Below are positions 1 through 13,000 of a stretch of 64,000 bases of DNA, piece by piece. Source of the DNA: Porites lobata (Eukaryota; Cnidaria; Anthozoa; Scleractinia; Poritidae). Location: the NCBI GenBank assembly GCA_942486035.1, contig CALNXK010000024.1:2263501-2327500 (forward strand), read 5' to 3'. A program made the translations under genes and the position numbers. How positions within the stretch are numbered: position 1 is the stretch's first letter; every line of letters starts with the position of its first letter. The notes under the pieces were generated by a model, which was not told where the DNA came from, searched no databases, and saw nothing but the letters and a program-made list of their open reading frames with translations.

Positions 1-538
1 GCGTTTGAAGCTTAGCTGAAAGTTGTTTGGTTGTCTGCTGGCTGAAGAGTTTCATTTATAGCTTTTTTACAGTTGCTTGTGATCGTCCTTTTTCGGACAA
101 TAATCGACTGGTTTGCTTCGAAGATTTTTCTGATCTTTGAAATTGGCAAGAATAAAGTAATGTGTGCATCCTTCCCTCGACAAAACTTCCACTCACCATT
201 GCGATTTCCTTCGCTATTCTTGAGCATTCTAGAGTCATTGTCAGTTTTTTTTTTTTGGTGGGCCAAGCTGGGCGAGCGTGTTGCATTGTGATTTGAATTA
301 ACCCGCCCCCACTCAAATGATTGACGGAACAGAAAAACCCAAAATTCCTTCAAAGTTTGCAAATACAAATACAACAAATTTTGCAGTAAACAGAAACGAC
401 AAAAGATTCTTTTTGCCTTGTGAAAAAAATGCTGTTGACAACCTATTTGTAAAGGATATTAGTTTCGTCGTTTCAACAAATTTGAGATTAAAATCTTTTC
501 AATTGATACCGATATCTGTTCGGTTGCCATGGTTTCAG
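1..538. other. Intron or upstream sequence, no gene seen
   Basis: This stretch lies upstream of the first recognisable ZFYVE1 exon, which begins after an AG at 537-538. The open frames here are short and low-complexity on both strands and match nothing I recognise. It is probably intron of the ZFYVE1 gene, whose N-terminal exons should lie to the left of the window. Confidence 0.5.
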
Positions 539-3500
539 TGCACGATGTCAAAAGAGTATGAATCACGAGCAAGATGAAACAGTGGAGCATGAGTGTGAGG
601 GCAAGTGTCATTATCAAGCTCAATACGACAACAGGATCTTCACCTGTAGAGTAAGTTACACAAATTGTTAAGTTGGTTGATGTGCAGGTGTAACCAGCTG
701 CAGATTTCAGGCGAGCGAGGGCGAGCACGAGGTGGCAGTGGGCGAGCGTGGAGCACCAGACGCGTGTGACTTAAGGGGGACACTTCCGTCGCGCGTGTCT
801 GGCACCCCTCGCCCGCTTCGCGTGGCGCTTGTCCTCGCTTTCCTGAAACATAAGATGAGAAGCAAATTGGACGGGGTTTGTGGGTGGTTAAAAGTCTAGT
901 AAATTTATCTGCAAAGAGAAATGAGATCGATTTAAGATCTCAAATGTTCTTCCGTCTATCCGTCCGTTTGTTCATTTCTTTATTTAGTCATTTTCATTCA
1001 TTCATTTATTTGTTCATTTAGATGTGTTATGAAAGAGGAAAGCAAGTTGTCGTGATTCCTAAAATGTGTTCATCCAATGACTCCGGATGGCTTGGTTTCG
1101 CTAAATATGCCTGGTCCGGGTAAGATTGAACCTTTTCTTACCATAAATAATCTCCACTGAACCTCACTTCTTGATACTACTAACTTAGACTCCTCTTACT
1201 CAACCTAATTTTTGACCGTTTACTACCCAACCTTATTATCATTTTGCTAGATCCGGATGTCCCTCGTACACAAAAGTGCGTCAGTTTGTAGCGCGTATAA
1301 ATTAAGTACCTGGCCCACTCAAATTCAACTGATGTTATAGCATAAAGCATTTATTTTTTGTATATGCTATATGGTACTCTTCATGGTCATTATTCAAAGC
1401 GCTCTTGTTTATTAAAGGTAATAGCCGGAGACCTTCAGATTCGAAGACGAAGACGAGTACAACAAGAAAATTTGACTTACAGTTTTTTTCTTTTTTTTCG
1501 CATTTTCTAAAAAATGGATACCCCGGCCTGCAGGTTCTTTTAACTTTTTTGTTGTTTTGTTGTTTTGCACCCTCTCCCGGTCGCATAATGTTTTAACTTC
1601 TAACATTACGGAATCAATTTATAGCTTGTTCCCGTCACCATGACATTCTCGTAAAACCCGTACTAGAATGAAGGCGGCTATCGCGTTTTCCCGCAAACTG
1701 GTTCACGCGCGCGCACTACTTAGTATCGAGAAAATTTCGTTCTCGACTAGTCGTCCTCGTCGTCCCTAAGGTCCCTATTGTTACAGGAGACGATTTGCGA
1801 CGACAATTCTTAGGGCAACGTCGTTGGAACAATGTTGTGACGAAGTGAAACATTGTCGCAACAATGTTTGCAAAGCTGTGATGAACTGAAAATTGTCGTT
1901 GCAAATCACCCCGTGTAACATTTCCTTAACAGAGTCCGTTACATTGTTTTGTAGGTACGTCCTCGAGTGTGGTGAATGTGGTGTCATATATCGCAGCAGA
2001 CAGCACTGGTTTGGTAATGAAGACCCAGTTAACACGGTTGTTAGGACCGAGCTCCGCCACGTGTGGCCTGGGGTGAGCTATCGTTGAATAAAATGACTTC
2101 CGTAGTAACAAACAAGTAAAGCAAACTTTAGAAAAAAGAAACACGTAGTCGTCGATCACGGTACGTCCTTTCAAACACATAGTCGGGGAAATGGACTGCA
2201 TTTAAACCTGGAAAACAGTTATTGTTTGACAATTTACAGCGTTTACTTGACGAGAGCAAACCTGCCGGCGCATCATTTTGCGTAATGCATAGGTCAATTC
2301 CGGCTGCGCCCAGCATTTTTTTTTTTGGCCTTGGATGGCAAATAACCGGGGGTGAGGACTCTTGAGCTTTACAAAAAAAGAGGGCGAATGCCCCGTCCTC
2401 CGTCAACGCTGCAACATTTTTCATTGATCGCACAGTCGAATAGTGCCGTTTTAAGCATTTTAATGCATTTTAAGCATTTTTTTGTCTCAATTAACGTCTT
2501 CCTTTGTAATAGCGCTAGGATTCTAATTAAGACTTCACGCCGCCACGACATGCACCAGTTTATAATTTTAGTATTGATGTAAAATTATTGACATTAAAAT
2601 TAATGGTTATATATTATGAATAGTTGCATGGGAAATGTTTCTCTGTTTATCGCATCTTTCTGGCTTTTAAAGAGCAAGAAAATAGAACATAGACGTTAAA
2701 CACGTCTCAAGATACTTGTCAACAAAGTTATCACTTGAATACAGTGTCGATCGATGTGGTTTCCGTTGCCGATCAAACGCTTAGATTACCATTATCTTGC
2801 TGATCTTGCTATTATTTTAGGAGAACATTTCTCCGCTGGACAGTGGTAATGCGGCGCGGCGCCTTTTGGATAACGTCAGTTATGTGACTGACGCGTTCAG
2901 CAGTCTCAGTACTCCATCAAGTAGAGCGCTGACCAACTGGATTACGGACCAAGTGGCACCAGAATACTGGATTCCCAACTCAGAAATTACTGTAAGTATC
3001 AGCTGAAGGACACATTGTAGCGTGTTCTATAATGGCACGACTGTAAATTGATGCAGCAGAAGTTAATTTAGCGCGACTGTCCGAATTTGAAATGGTATTT
3101 GAGACTACAATCGGCATCAAAATCTTTGAGACACTGTCCTCAAATGGGGTAACTTCAGAGAACAAAATAATCCATATCCCTCCCCTTCCCCCTTCCCTCC
3201 ATTCAAAGTTGGGGTGTTTGGTGTTTTCTACAGGTGGCTCGAACAGCGGCACAACATTGAATGGAGGGGGTGGGGGAGGAAAAGCTTTATTTTGTCCTTT
3301 TAAAGTCGGCAAAACGTCAGAGTGATGGCCCTTTAGAGCAAAGTGTCTCAACTAATTTTGTTGCCGATGGCAGCTTACATTGAGAGTGACAGAATATCTT
3401 GTTTCAGCGGAGTGAAAGGCAAGGAAAAAGTTTTAGTAGTCTGCTTTGTGGAACTTACTTGGTATGATGACATCTTTGCGAACTTCTTCAATCGATTGCA

Positions 3501-6035
3501 GGATTCCATCGGCGTTAGTAAAATACCGAATTTTCTGTTATTTTCAAAGTGGAGCACAAGGCCTACGGTGTCTAAATAGAGCTTACTTCTGATTCGGTCG
3601 AAAAATCTTCGATTGTAGAATGTCGTTAAGAAAGTGGACAGTAATAAGTATTTGCATTCGTGTTTGGAAATGCAATTAAAAGGGAAGTTTCTTGTTCAAG
3701 TTCTTCCCAGAAATTCCTCTTGTCGAAACGGCAGACGATAAAACAGTCACTGTGATTAGTATGTGTAATCAAATGGTGACTAGTGAAAAGGCTCGGGCTA
3801 AAGGCTCGGGAAATTATAAGGATTTGGACAAAACGCGCTTGAAATTATTCCCTAATTTCACGAGTATACCATTTGATTACCTATTAATATCATAGGTGAC
3901 GAATTACGTTAGCAATCTTGGATTTTTGACATGTTTATCCTGGATCGTATCGATCGAGAACTCTACTCTCTCGAACGTTTAGAGCTTAAATTTGGCTTAT
4001 AAAGTTCAGAATTTGTCAGACTTTTTCGGCAAAATACCTGTTAGAGTCCTTCTTGATGTTTTCTTGTGTGTCCAGGTTTTCTAAAGCGTCTTTTTGTGCC
4101 CTGACATCTTCATTCACGGCATTTTAAAACTTCGTCGCCATCTTGACACTGAAACGTACAGAAGGTTGCCATGGCAATTTTGTAATTTCACTTGTGAAAT
4201 TACAAATTAACGCTGAAATTTCGCGCCAAAATTAAGGAGTAATTCGTCACCTATGATATTAAACAGGAAATTCGGACTACTACACTGGATAAACATGCAT
4301 GCAATGGTATCGCCTTAATTGCCACGTCTCTATGCAACTGTTAATGTCTGAGAACCGTAAAACAATAATTTATTGTTATTTTAGACGCGGAGCAAGTAAC
4401 AAACTAGAGGAACTTTTACACGACTGGGGACGCAAGCATAGAGCGAAAACTTTTGAACGCCGCAAAGAGAAATCTGTTTAACGGGCTATGCGTTTGACTT
4501 GTACTCTCTCAGTTTCAGACTTCATTTCTTGTTTGTTTGTTTTTTCGCCTAGGCATGCCAAGAATGTCATCACGTGTTCGCTGACGGGGAGACCAAACAC
4601 CACTGTCGCGCTTGTGGTGGTGGAGTCTGTGGTGAATGCTCAACCAATAAGAAACCTGTCCCAGAGCGAGGCTGGGGTCAGGCGCCTGTGCGGGTGTGTG
4701 ATCGCTGCTTTGGAAAATCGCCGTCGACAATTGAGATGCAGCCCCAACCGTCGTGTAACTTGAGGTAATATTTGAGATACATCCTTCTTTCAAAGGAGTT
4801 TCAGTTGTTTGAAGCTCAACAACAACAACAACAATCTTTATTGTGCTCTTGATACAAAAAGTGTTAAGACATTAAAAGGAAATAATTGTGAAAAAAACGC
4901 TGAGTGGCTGGGCCATGGGGAAAAGTAACTAGGTATCAAAGGTGTTATAAATAAACAAATTCACACAAAGACACACAAAGAAGAAATATATAAGCTGTAA
5001 TAAATAAGCAAATACACAAACAAATAAACAAAGAAGCAAGACGAAAATAACGGAAAAAAATGCAAAAACATGACGAAAAGAGGCAAAAATTAAGAGATTT
5101 CGACGCTAAATCAAAAACGCGTCCATCTTGCTCGCTGACCGTTGACTCAGGTTTGCGACTCTGGAGTACTAAAGATGTACATGGGAAAACCGCAACTTCC
5201 GGTTGGATAAACAAATGGTTCGTGAAATTCCGTTTGGGAAGCTTCAAAAAAACATGGTGTTAAGTTTGAGGCAATACAATTTTTTTTAGCCTGTTCAGTT
5301 GATAGCGGATCGTTCTCCCACGAAGCTTATTTTATTTGCGCACGAGATTTCCACCCAGGTGGTCTTACCACTTAAAAGTGGTAAGCACCTTAGGGAACTG
5401 TTTTACCAAGGGAAAAAATGAATGTTGTTGTTGCCTGAGAAGGGTGTTACTGCCCGCAATACACTACAAAACAGGTTCGGTATCGTGTTCCCACTGGCAA
5501 CAAATATATATATATTACGACGATGGTGAACAATATTTCTATAAGAAAAGAGTGTCGTCAGTATCAAACGTTATATCTTGCGAAAGATGAGAAGAGATTT
5601 TTGAAAACTCGTATTTTTTTCTCTTGATTCAGTGATTTGTCAGACGCGCTAGACGAGGAAACGCATCAGGAATTAGTTTACCCACAAGGAGATCAGACAT
5701 TATATTCCGACCAGCCGTTCGGTCCCGTAGCTGCTCGTAAAGTGACTGAGGTCGTCCAGTCAGCAGTGGGGATTTTAAAAACTGCAATTGATTATCCCAG
5801 GGAATTGATCACCGACGCAGCTAGACCCGGCTACTGGGTACCAGACTCCGAAATTTTAGCCTGTAGTTGTTGCAACGCCGAGTTTAAGGAGACTGATGCG
5901 AAACATCATTGCCGTGCCTGTGGTATGGGCGTCTGCAGTAAGTGCTCAGAGAGTAGAAGACCTGTGCCTTCAAAAGGATGGGATCACCCTGTCAGAGTCT
6001 GTGATCAGTGTGCTTCGAAAAAAGGACAACTTTAG
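539..6035 (+). CDS. ZFYVE1: Zinc finger FYVE domain-containing protein 1 (DFCP1), 3' part of gene
   Basis: Six exons join in frame: 539-650, 1022-1119, 1955-2072, 2821-2991, 4553-4764 and 5633-6035 (stop TAG). The first has the QYDNRIFTC block and the next CYERGKQV and GLAKYAWSG-like GFAKYAWSG, followed by IYRSRQHWFGNEDPV, all diagnostic of ZFYVE1. Two FYVE fingers follow, one in exon 4553-4764 (KHHCRACGGGVCGECS) and one in the last exon (KHHCRACGMGVCSKCS), each ending in PVRVCD. The tandem pair is the hallmark of DFCP1, which binds PI3P and marks ER omegasomes and lipid droplets during autophagosome formation. The canonical basic patch of FYVE domains, R(R/K)HHCR, reads TKHHCR and AKHHCR here; a similar KHHCRACG occurs in the vertebrate protein. 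The gene is cut at its 5' end: the N-terminal zinc fingers and nucleotide-binding domain are missing. The first exon here begins in codon phase, so it is internal. Confidence 0.93.
705..849. repeat. Short imperfect inverted-repeat element (MITE-like)
   Basis: GC-rich block inside a ZFYVE1 intron. The left end reads TTTCAGGCGAGCGAGGGCGA and the right end, reverse-complemented, reads TTTCAGGAAAGCGAGGACAA. The arms are imperfect and no target-site duplication is evident, so this is only a likely non-autonomous element. Confidence 0.4.
2270..2625 (+). repeat. Dispersed repeat, copy A
   Basis: About 350 bases in a ZFYVE1 intron match, in inverted orientation, the stretch 8580-8960 in the sulfotransferase gene. 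Shared blocks include CCGTCCTCCGTCAACGCTGC, TGCAACATTTTTCATTGAT and GACATGCACCAGTTTAT. No coding potential is shared between copies beyond chance frames, so this is a dispersed non-autonomous repeat family. Confidence 0.7.
3110..3368. repeat. TIR element (TGTCTCAAC family), copy 1
   Basis: The ends read ATCGGCATCAAAATCTTTGA and, on the other strand, ATCGGCAACAAAATTAGTTG, each followed by GAGACACT. A second full copy lies at 30928-31160 and a right-half fragment at about 6850-7005. Interior motifs AAAGTTGGGGTGTTTG and AAAGTCGGCAAAACGTCAGA are shared. It is a non-autonomous TIR element in a ZFYVE1 intron. Confidence 0.7.
3884..4262. repeat. TIR element with GGTGACGAATTA ends
   Basis: The left end TTAATATCATAGGTGACGAA is matched by TTAATATCATAGGTGACGAA on the opposite strand at the right end, about 23 bases in all. 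The 379-base element lies in the ZFYVE1 intron just before the first FYVE exon. No open frame of note is inside, so it is a MITE. Confidence 0.7.
4815..5250 (-). repeat. Possible 3' end of a non-LTR retroelement, simple-sequence rich
   Basis: A CAACAACAACAACAACAATC tract followed by A-rich sequence looks like the reverse complement of a LINE 3' tail ending in GTT repeats. No reverse transcriptase frame could be recognised, so the assignment is weak. It sits in the intron between the two FYVE exons. Confidence 0.25.
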
Positions 6036-6662
6036 ATGAACCGTGATTTTTTTCAGGATGACGATAAGTTGTCCGATCTAAACAGTTGTTTCCAACCGAG
6101 CGTGGAAAGAAACTTCAAGATCGCTTTGCTTTTGAATTGGTGCTTTTTGTTGAAAGAAAAAACTCAACATCTTTCTCAGCCTATCAGAAGGAAAGTCAAA
6201 CACAAGTATTACTTGGACAGTATTCCTGCTTCTTGGTTTCTCTGGTTTACTGAGTTAAGAACACTGTTCACTGCTGTGATTGGTCAGACAAGGAACTATA
6301 ATTTTTGAAGAACGCTATTTCGCTACCGTCGTCAACTACAGTAAACCCGCGAGTAAGAACCTGTTAGGCACCCAGTTAGGCACCCTCTGTACAAGAACCC
6401 GTTTAGCTTTAAATTTGAAACAGGTCTTCTTATTTTCTAAAATGTATGAACAAAAATCTGTATACTTTGGCAAATGAGATAAGTCAACATTCAGGATCTT
6501 TTTGGAGACATGGGTGCCTTATCACTCCAACTTAATGTAACAATATGCAGATTTTACATGTATATAAGAAATAAGCTGAATACCATTAAAATACTCGTAG
6601 CTACAAGAAGCGGCTGTATTCGCAGGCTAAACAATTTGCAGGCCACCCCACCTCTCACCCCT

Positions 6663-6853
6663 TCATACGCCACTTCCACATCTCCCTTAAGCACCTTATT
6701 TGCCCCCCAAAATTTTGCAGAAGCGTTGTTTTCAATTTCTCTTGGGACGGCTGTAGTACCCAGGAGAAATGAAAAACAAAGGTTATGCAAAATTTGGGGG
6801 GTGGGGGCTGAGGCAAATAAGGTGCATTGTGGGAGATGTACAACTGGCGTATT
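6663..6853. repeat. Hairpin MITE between ZFYVE1 and the sulfotransferase gene
   Basis: The left arm ATACGCCACTTCCACATCTC pairs with the right arm, whose complement reads ATACGCCAGTTGTACATCTC. Pairing continues through GCACCTTATTTGCC and the C-rich stretch. The two arms make up most of its 191 bases. A fragment of the 3110-3368 family follows directly (about 6850-7005). Confidence 0.65.
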
Positions 6854-7033
6854 TAAAGTTGGGGCGTTTGTTATTTTTTCTTACAGTTAGCTCCTATAGT
6901 CGGCAGAACGTTGCTGGGAGGTGGGGGCGGGTAGAGAAAGTTACTTTTTAAAGTCGGCGAAACGTCAGAAAATGAATTTAAAAGTGTCTCAACTAATTTA
7001 TGTTAACTACTGTACTAGTTACATGCACTAGAT

Positions 7034-10000
7034 TCAGGAGTAGTCAAATTCAAGTCCATACTCTTTTAACTTTGCAACAAACTCTGTTTCTACTTGTTCA
7101 TTCATGTCTGAAGTAAAGTGGTTCTTCCAGTCCCCTATTTCTCCTTTCCGCAAAAAGCGTACGTCATCATTGCCTGGAAAAACTTGATAAGACGCAGGAT
7201 TCTTCACCATTTCTGCGAACGAACACTGGTGGGCAATGCGCTGAATCACTTCCTCTGTTAATGGTTTTTCCACAAATTCCGCCATAGCCTTCACAGAGGT
7301 TGGCAAGTCCTTCAAGAAAACAAATTATATATTCAGCTGGTTTAAATATCGCTGTCGGTATTTATAGCGCATCCGGCAAGACCGCAAGGTCATGTGGGTA
7401 CCGGTAAAGTGTAAATCCTTTGTAATTTGGTCGTAGTTTCTCTATTTTCAATATAAAGTCACAGAATGTATAAAAACGTCACCAATTCTTACGCTTGTGG
7501 TTTTATGAAGATTAAAGTTGCTTCATGGATGAGTTTAATAGTTTTTTAATGAAATTTCGAACACAGTATTCAGGGTATTGCAATCTAATATGGGGCCCTC
7601 ATCGTGTAGGTTTTCCGACATCATAAAGTGTATGCTTATTAAGGTTGCCTTCTCTCTCGTAAATTTCCCGGAGTAAAAAGGAAATAATTTCCGGCGCTGC
7701 TTAAAATTGTCTCCACATCGACTGATTAATAACACCCGATAACGGGTGAAGGTAAGGGCGAACTGGGTAACGCGAAGGCGCAGTGTTAATATGAAATATG
7801 GTAAGCTATGGTATATCGACGTTTATTCGAGATAGAAATTAACGAATATAAACAGGCAGTACCTTTTTCATGTCTTCATATTTAAGGAACAATACATTAG
7901 GATTGTGTCTTTGTTTCCACCATCCAAGGACATGATCCAGCCATGAGTTGTAAGCAACTAAAATATAAGGATAGAAAAAGACAATCAGAACAGAAAAACA
8001 AGCTTGTAATATACCGAGTCAATTTGCATGGCTGTTAGACACCTACAAAGGTTATGGCTAGGACAAAGTTACTTAATAAGAACTCCTTTTACCAAGTATT
8101 TGCCAAATATCTGTTGAAATTAAATTATTAATTCCATTTGCAACTTAAAACTTTAAAGTTGTAAAATACGAAATATTGAAAAATAGGACAATTTAGATTA
8201 AGCCCCAACCGTTCAAAGTCATATTTTTCAGTGCTTGTATTGAAGGTAGATTTCGAACGATTTTTTTTAATTCTGTAACCACAATAACCCATGTTCTATA
8301 TATTAAAATTCTAACATAACTCCGAGGCTTTAGGGACAAAATTGCAAATTTTTCAGCACTCGTCGGCTCCACTGTCTCGCGGTTCCCAAAAGATACTTGC
8401 ACATGAGCACACTGAACCAAACCAAATTTTATTACAGAAACCTGACCAGAAAGCCTCGGAGACATGTTAGAATTTTAACATATCGAACGTGGGCTATTAA
8501 TCATGTTTTAAGCCAGGAAAATGAAACTCCTTGTCCTTGGTGCTAGATTAAGGATTACTCAGGAAAAAACTAATAAAACTATTCATAACATATAACTTTA
8601 CAGCGGTCTATTAATTTTAATGTCAATAATTTTGTATTTATACTAAAACCATAAACTGGTGCATGTCGTCGCGGGGTGTCTTAATTAGAATCATAGCGCT
8701 ATTACAACGGAAGACGTTAATTGAAACAAAAAATCGCACATTAAAGTGCTTAAAATGGCAGTATTCGACTGTGCCATCAATGAAAAATGTTGCAGTGTTG
8801 ACGGAGGACGGAGCATTTGCCCTCTTTTTTCGTCCCCACCCGGGGAATTTGACAGCTCAAGAGTCCCCACTCTCGGGAATTTGTCATCCAAGGCAAAAAA
8901 AATGCTAATGCCCGGGGGTCAGCCCGGGAGGGGGGGCGTTGGGAGCAAGTGGAATTGACTGATGCATAACCCAGCTTTGAACAACCCGGCCCAGGGCAAC
9001 AGAAATCGCTCAGTTTGTTGTTGATTCTTAGGAAATAGGTTACATTGAAAAGTTAAAAAAAAAAACAATGGTTATACTCCAGGCCACTTGCAGACGAAAG
9101 TAACGTTTTCCTATTTGACGGTTATTCTGCTAACGTAAGGTCTCATCCACACAAATCCGCGGGTAAAAAAAGTATGCGGTTTCAAAAAAACAAACGTCCA
9201 GATTGGTGTGGACATTTGGGGAGCTGAGAAGAGTTTCTCGAGATTTATAATGACCTAATTAACGTTACAGAATTCGGGTACTCGTAGCGTACAAAAAAAA
9301 ACAGAAAAAACTAGGGTTTGACCAATAGCCGCGGGTCGTAGGTACGGGTTGCATGTTGCGCAACCATCAGTCAAACCCCGTTATAACCTGCAAGGGAGGG
9401 GCAAGGGAACTTACGCGCCCGCAATTCCTCTCCCCAGTCTCTTTCAAACGCCTGCCACGCAGGTTACATTGGCTACAAAAATCATTGAGCAGGTTGCTTA
9501 CATTTTCCTTGAAGAAAATACTTTAAAAACATCTCAAAGGACAGCTTGGTTGCCATCTCCCCGCTGAGCTTTGTAAGAAAGTGGAAATAGGAGACTGCTA
9601 CATCTTTAGGGTTTCGAGAAATGTAAATGAACTTGCAAGAAGCAGCATTATCTTTGCATTTCGTTATTATATCGTAGGGTAGGTGCGAAACCAATAAACG
9701 TGGACTCGGGAGGAGATCTACCACAGGCTTGATTGATGTCGACTCCCGCGCTGGCTCTGATGTTCGTCCTGTTGTGTTCGTGTTTAATAAAGGAAGTGAG
9801 TCGAAAAAGAAAACGCGCTTCCCTAAATGCTCATCACTAGTTGCACCATCGTGAAAAATCTGCCATAAAACTTCACGCACAAAGGTTGTTCCTTTAAACA
9901 GAAATCATCAAAAGAAACATTAGTACTATTGCTATTACCCTCACGACGTGGATAAGCTTGCCTGATAATAAATAATACAGCCCACCTTCTCAGGCTGGTG

Positions 10001-13000
10001 CTCTCAATCAAGTAGAAACCCTCTATCACAGGAAACTTTTTGTAATTCCCAAACTGGGAAAGTGTTGGGGATTTTTCCCATTATTGGGAAATGTTGGGGA
10101 CAACATTTTCCTCTCATGGGAAATGATTGGTAAAAGTTTGGGTTTATGTTTCCCAATACTGGGTTCACTTTGGGAAATGAAGCGAAATATTTTTTAAAAT
10201 ACCAATGTTGGGAATCCAATGGGTTTTCTCCCCAGAATATGGGAAAATGATGGGACTATTTTTTCACAAGTTGGGAAATATTTCAACATGTTATTCCCAA
10301 TTTTGGGAAATGCAAGGGACAAGAAATCCCCACCTTGGGAAAGAGTTGGTTAAAGTTAGGGTTACGTTTTCCCGATGCCGTGTTTAGTTTGGGAAAATAT
10401 GCAATATATAGATTCCAAGATCCCAACATTGGGAAACCAATGGGTTTATTTCCCAAAATAGTGAAAATAATGGGGCTATTTTTCCACAAGTTGGGAAATA
10501 TTGCAACATGCTATTCCCAATTTTGGAAAATGAAAGGGACAAGAAATCCCCACCTTGGAAAAGGATTTGATTAAATCTAGATTTGTTATTCTTATGACTA
10601 TTGGGTAGGAAAGAATACAATAATCTTGTGTTAGCATTAAAATGTAAGGGTTAGACCAATAATTATATTCTTTTATGGGAAATATTGAATAAATTCCAAT
10701 CCAAAAACAGAAAAGGATTAAGAATAATATTTTTCATACACATAATGTTTGGTAACTAGTAAATCTTCCCAAATGTTGAATTTAGTTTTGAAAGAAATGA
10801 AATACCAACATACATACTCTTGAAATACCAACATACATAGTGTACAAATAATGTTTAAAAAGTTTAATTTTCGAAACATCATATCTGCCAAGTTTAGAAC
10901 AAAACAGTTAAAGTTTCATTGGCTTATTTGAAAACTAGAAGTATGGTAATTCAGTGCATGCACTTGATCGCACGCAGCCGCTTCAATATAATTAACTATG
11001 AATGATCCCACTAAGCGCATAACTCTTCTCGATATCAAGGTGTCTTCTGTTGAGAGCTGAAATTTTCCCAATTACTCGAGTCCAATCTGATTAATGAGAT
11101 TGTTGGCATGGAGTTTTCGGCGAACTACATTTTTCGCCGCATCTGTGAATAGGCCCGCTGCCTTTTTTCAAAGGTTCCCTCACCTGGGAGAACCATGCAA
11201 TATTTTTTTCTCACTGCTTTACTCTTCATGAGCGTCGGCATAGTGCGGACCACAAGTTAAAGCTTTCAAAGACAGACAATCGCCATCGTGCCGTCGAATT
11301 GCCGCCATGTTTGGTACTTGAACTGGATTCCAAGCCTCCGCTTAGTGACTTGCGTCATCACGTGGGGCTTTTGAACCAATAGAAATGTGTACAAGATCAG
11401 TTTTCTTGGTTCAAATCTTTGGCGGACTTCTGTGCAGTACAACAGTGGTGTGCAAACGGATTGTCTTTATAATGAAAGTATCCAAAGATTTTAACGCAAA
11501 ATATTCACTTGTGAGGTTGCTTACATTTGTCTTGTTTCAAAATCGTCTTCTATTAAACAATGACTCAGCTGAATCGCGCATTAAAGAGGAAGGTATGTGT
11601 GTAAACTTGTGTTTGGTTGCTCCGTTGAGATAGTACGAAGCTCGATTGTCTCTTGTCGGGTGCTATTTGTTCGTTTTTATAGATGAAGTTTCCACCTTTT
11701 TTGTTTATACAGATGACTGTGGTCTTTGCTGCAAATCGTCCACGGAATCCTTTAGAATAATTATATTCTGGCGGAATATTGAGATGGCAGACTTCGATGT
11801 ATTAGAGGAAATATATAAGAATGTTCTGACATGTCCGCTGTGTAAAAACTATACAAGAGACTGGTTCATTTATTGTAATTATGACTTGACGCTGTTTTTT
11901 CCCAGGTACGACTTAGCTATAACTAAATACCATAGTGGTTCTGATATCAATGTTGCTCTTAACCATGAAAATGAAGTTAGGACATTTGATGTGTTCATAA
12001 AGGAATTGAGCTGTTTGATGAATGTACGGAATAGCCTTCGACAATAACTCTGCATAAAGACGTTGCTTTAATGATTGATGAATGAACTTAAGTAAACAGT
12101 TTAATATATTTTTATGATATATTTTTCAATAATTTTGTATTTTTTTGGACGTTATATTTTCACATAAAGAGATACAGATTAAATACGTGTTTAGTAACAA
12201 TCAACCAGTTTGAATTGACACCTGCATTGTCATCTGAATAAATGTTACTGTTAACCATTAATATTGTCGAACCTTTATTTTGTGTTTTACAACTGGACCA
12301 ATACTATCCTTTGAATGGGATAAAAGTGGACCCATGTTATACCACTAATTGGGGATTACCTGGGGTATTACTGTTCCAATATAATCCGTACATTGGGTTT
12401 CAGATGGCCCAGTATTAACCCACTATTGGGGTTCAACTGGGACAATTGAATCACATTTTTGGGGTTTTTGTGGGTTGGTAAAATCCCATTAATGGGATAA
12501 ATATGGGACGCGAAAACTCCATTCCTGGGTTAAAGTTGGTACACTAAAATCCCAATTTGCGGGTTTTTATTGGGTTTACTTGAACCCAACATTGGTTTTG
12601 GTAGCATTTTCCCAATTTGGGAAATTACAACCAAAACCCAAGAAAACCCCACAAATTTCCTGTTTTTTTCCCACTTTGGGAATCACCAAAAATTCCCTGT
12701 GTATGTCTCCTAAAGTCCATGGTTTGGACTCGGATGTTGAGAGAGAAAATCACTCGCAATTAATTACACTTAAAGTATATCTTATATTATAATAATGTCT
12801 TAATTTAAAACTCTGGACCGCCTGCAAGAGATCGCATCTGAGCCGCAAGGAATGTATTTGGGAAATCGTTATTAACACAATGACTGTATTTTTATGATTT
12901 ATATAATTCTTAATGTTATATGGTGCTTAATTCTTAAAATACTTCAAATATTTCTGTAAATTTTGTACATATTTTTAAAGTTGAATATAATAATAATAAC

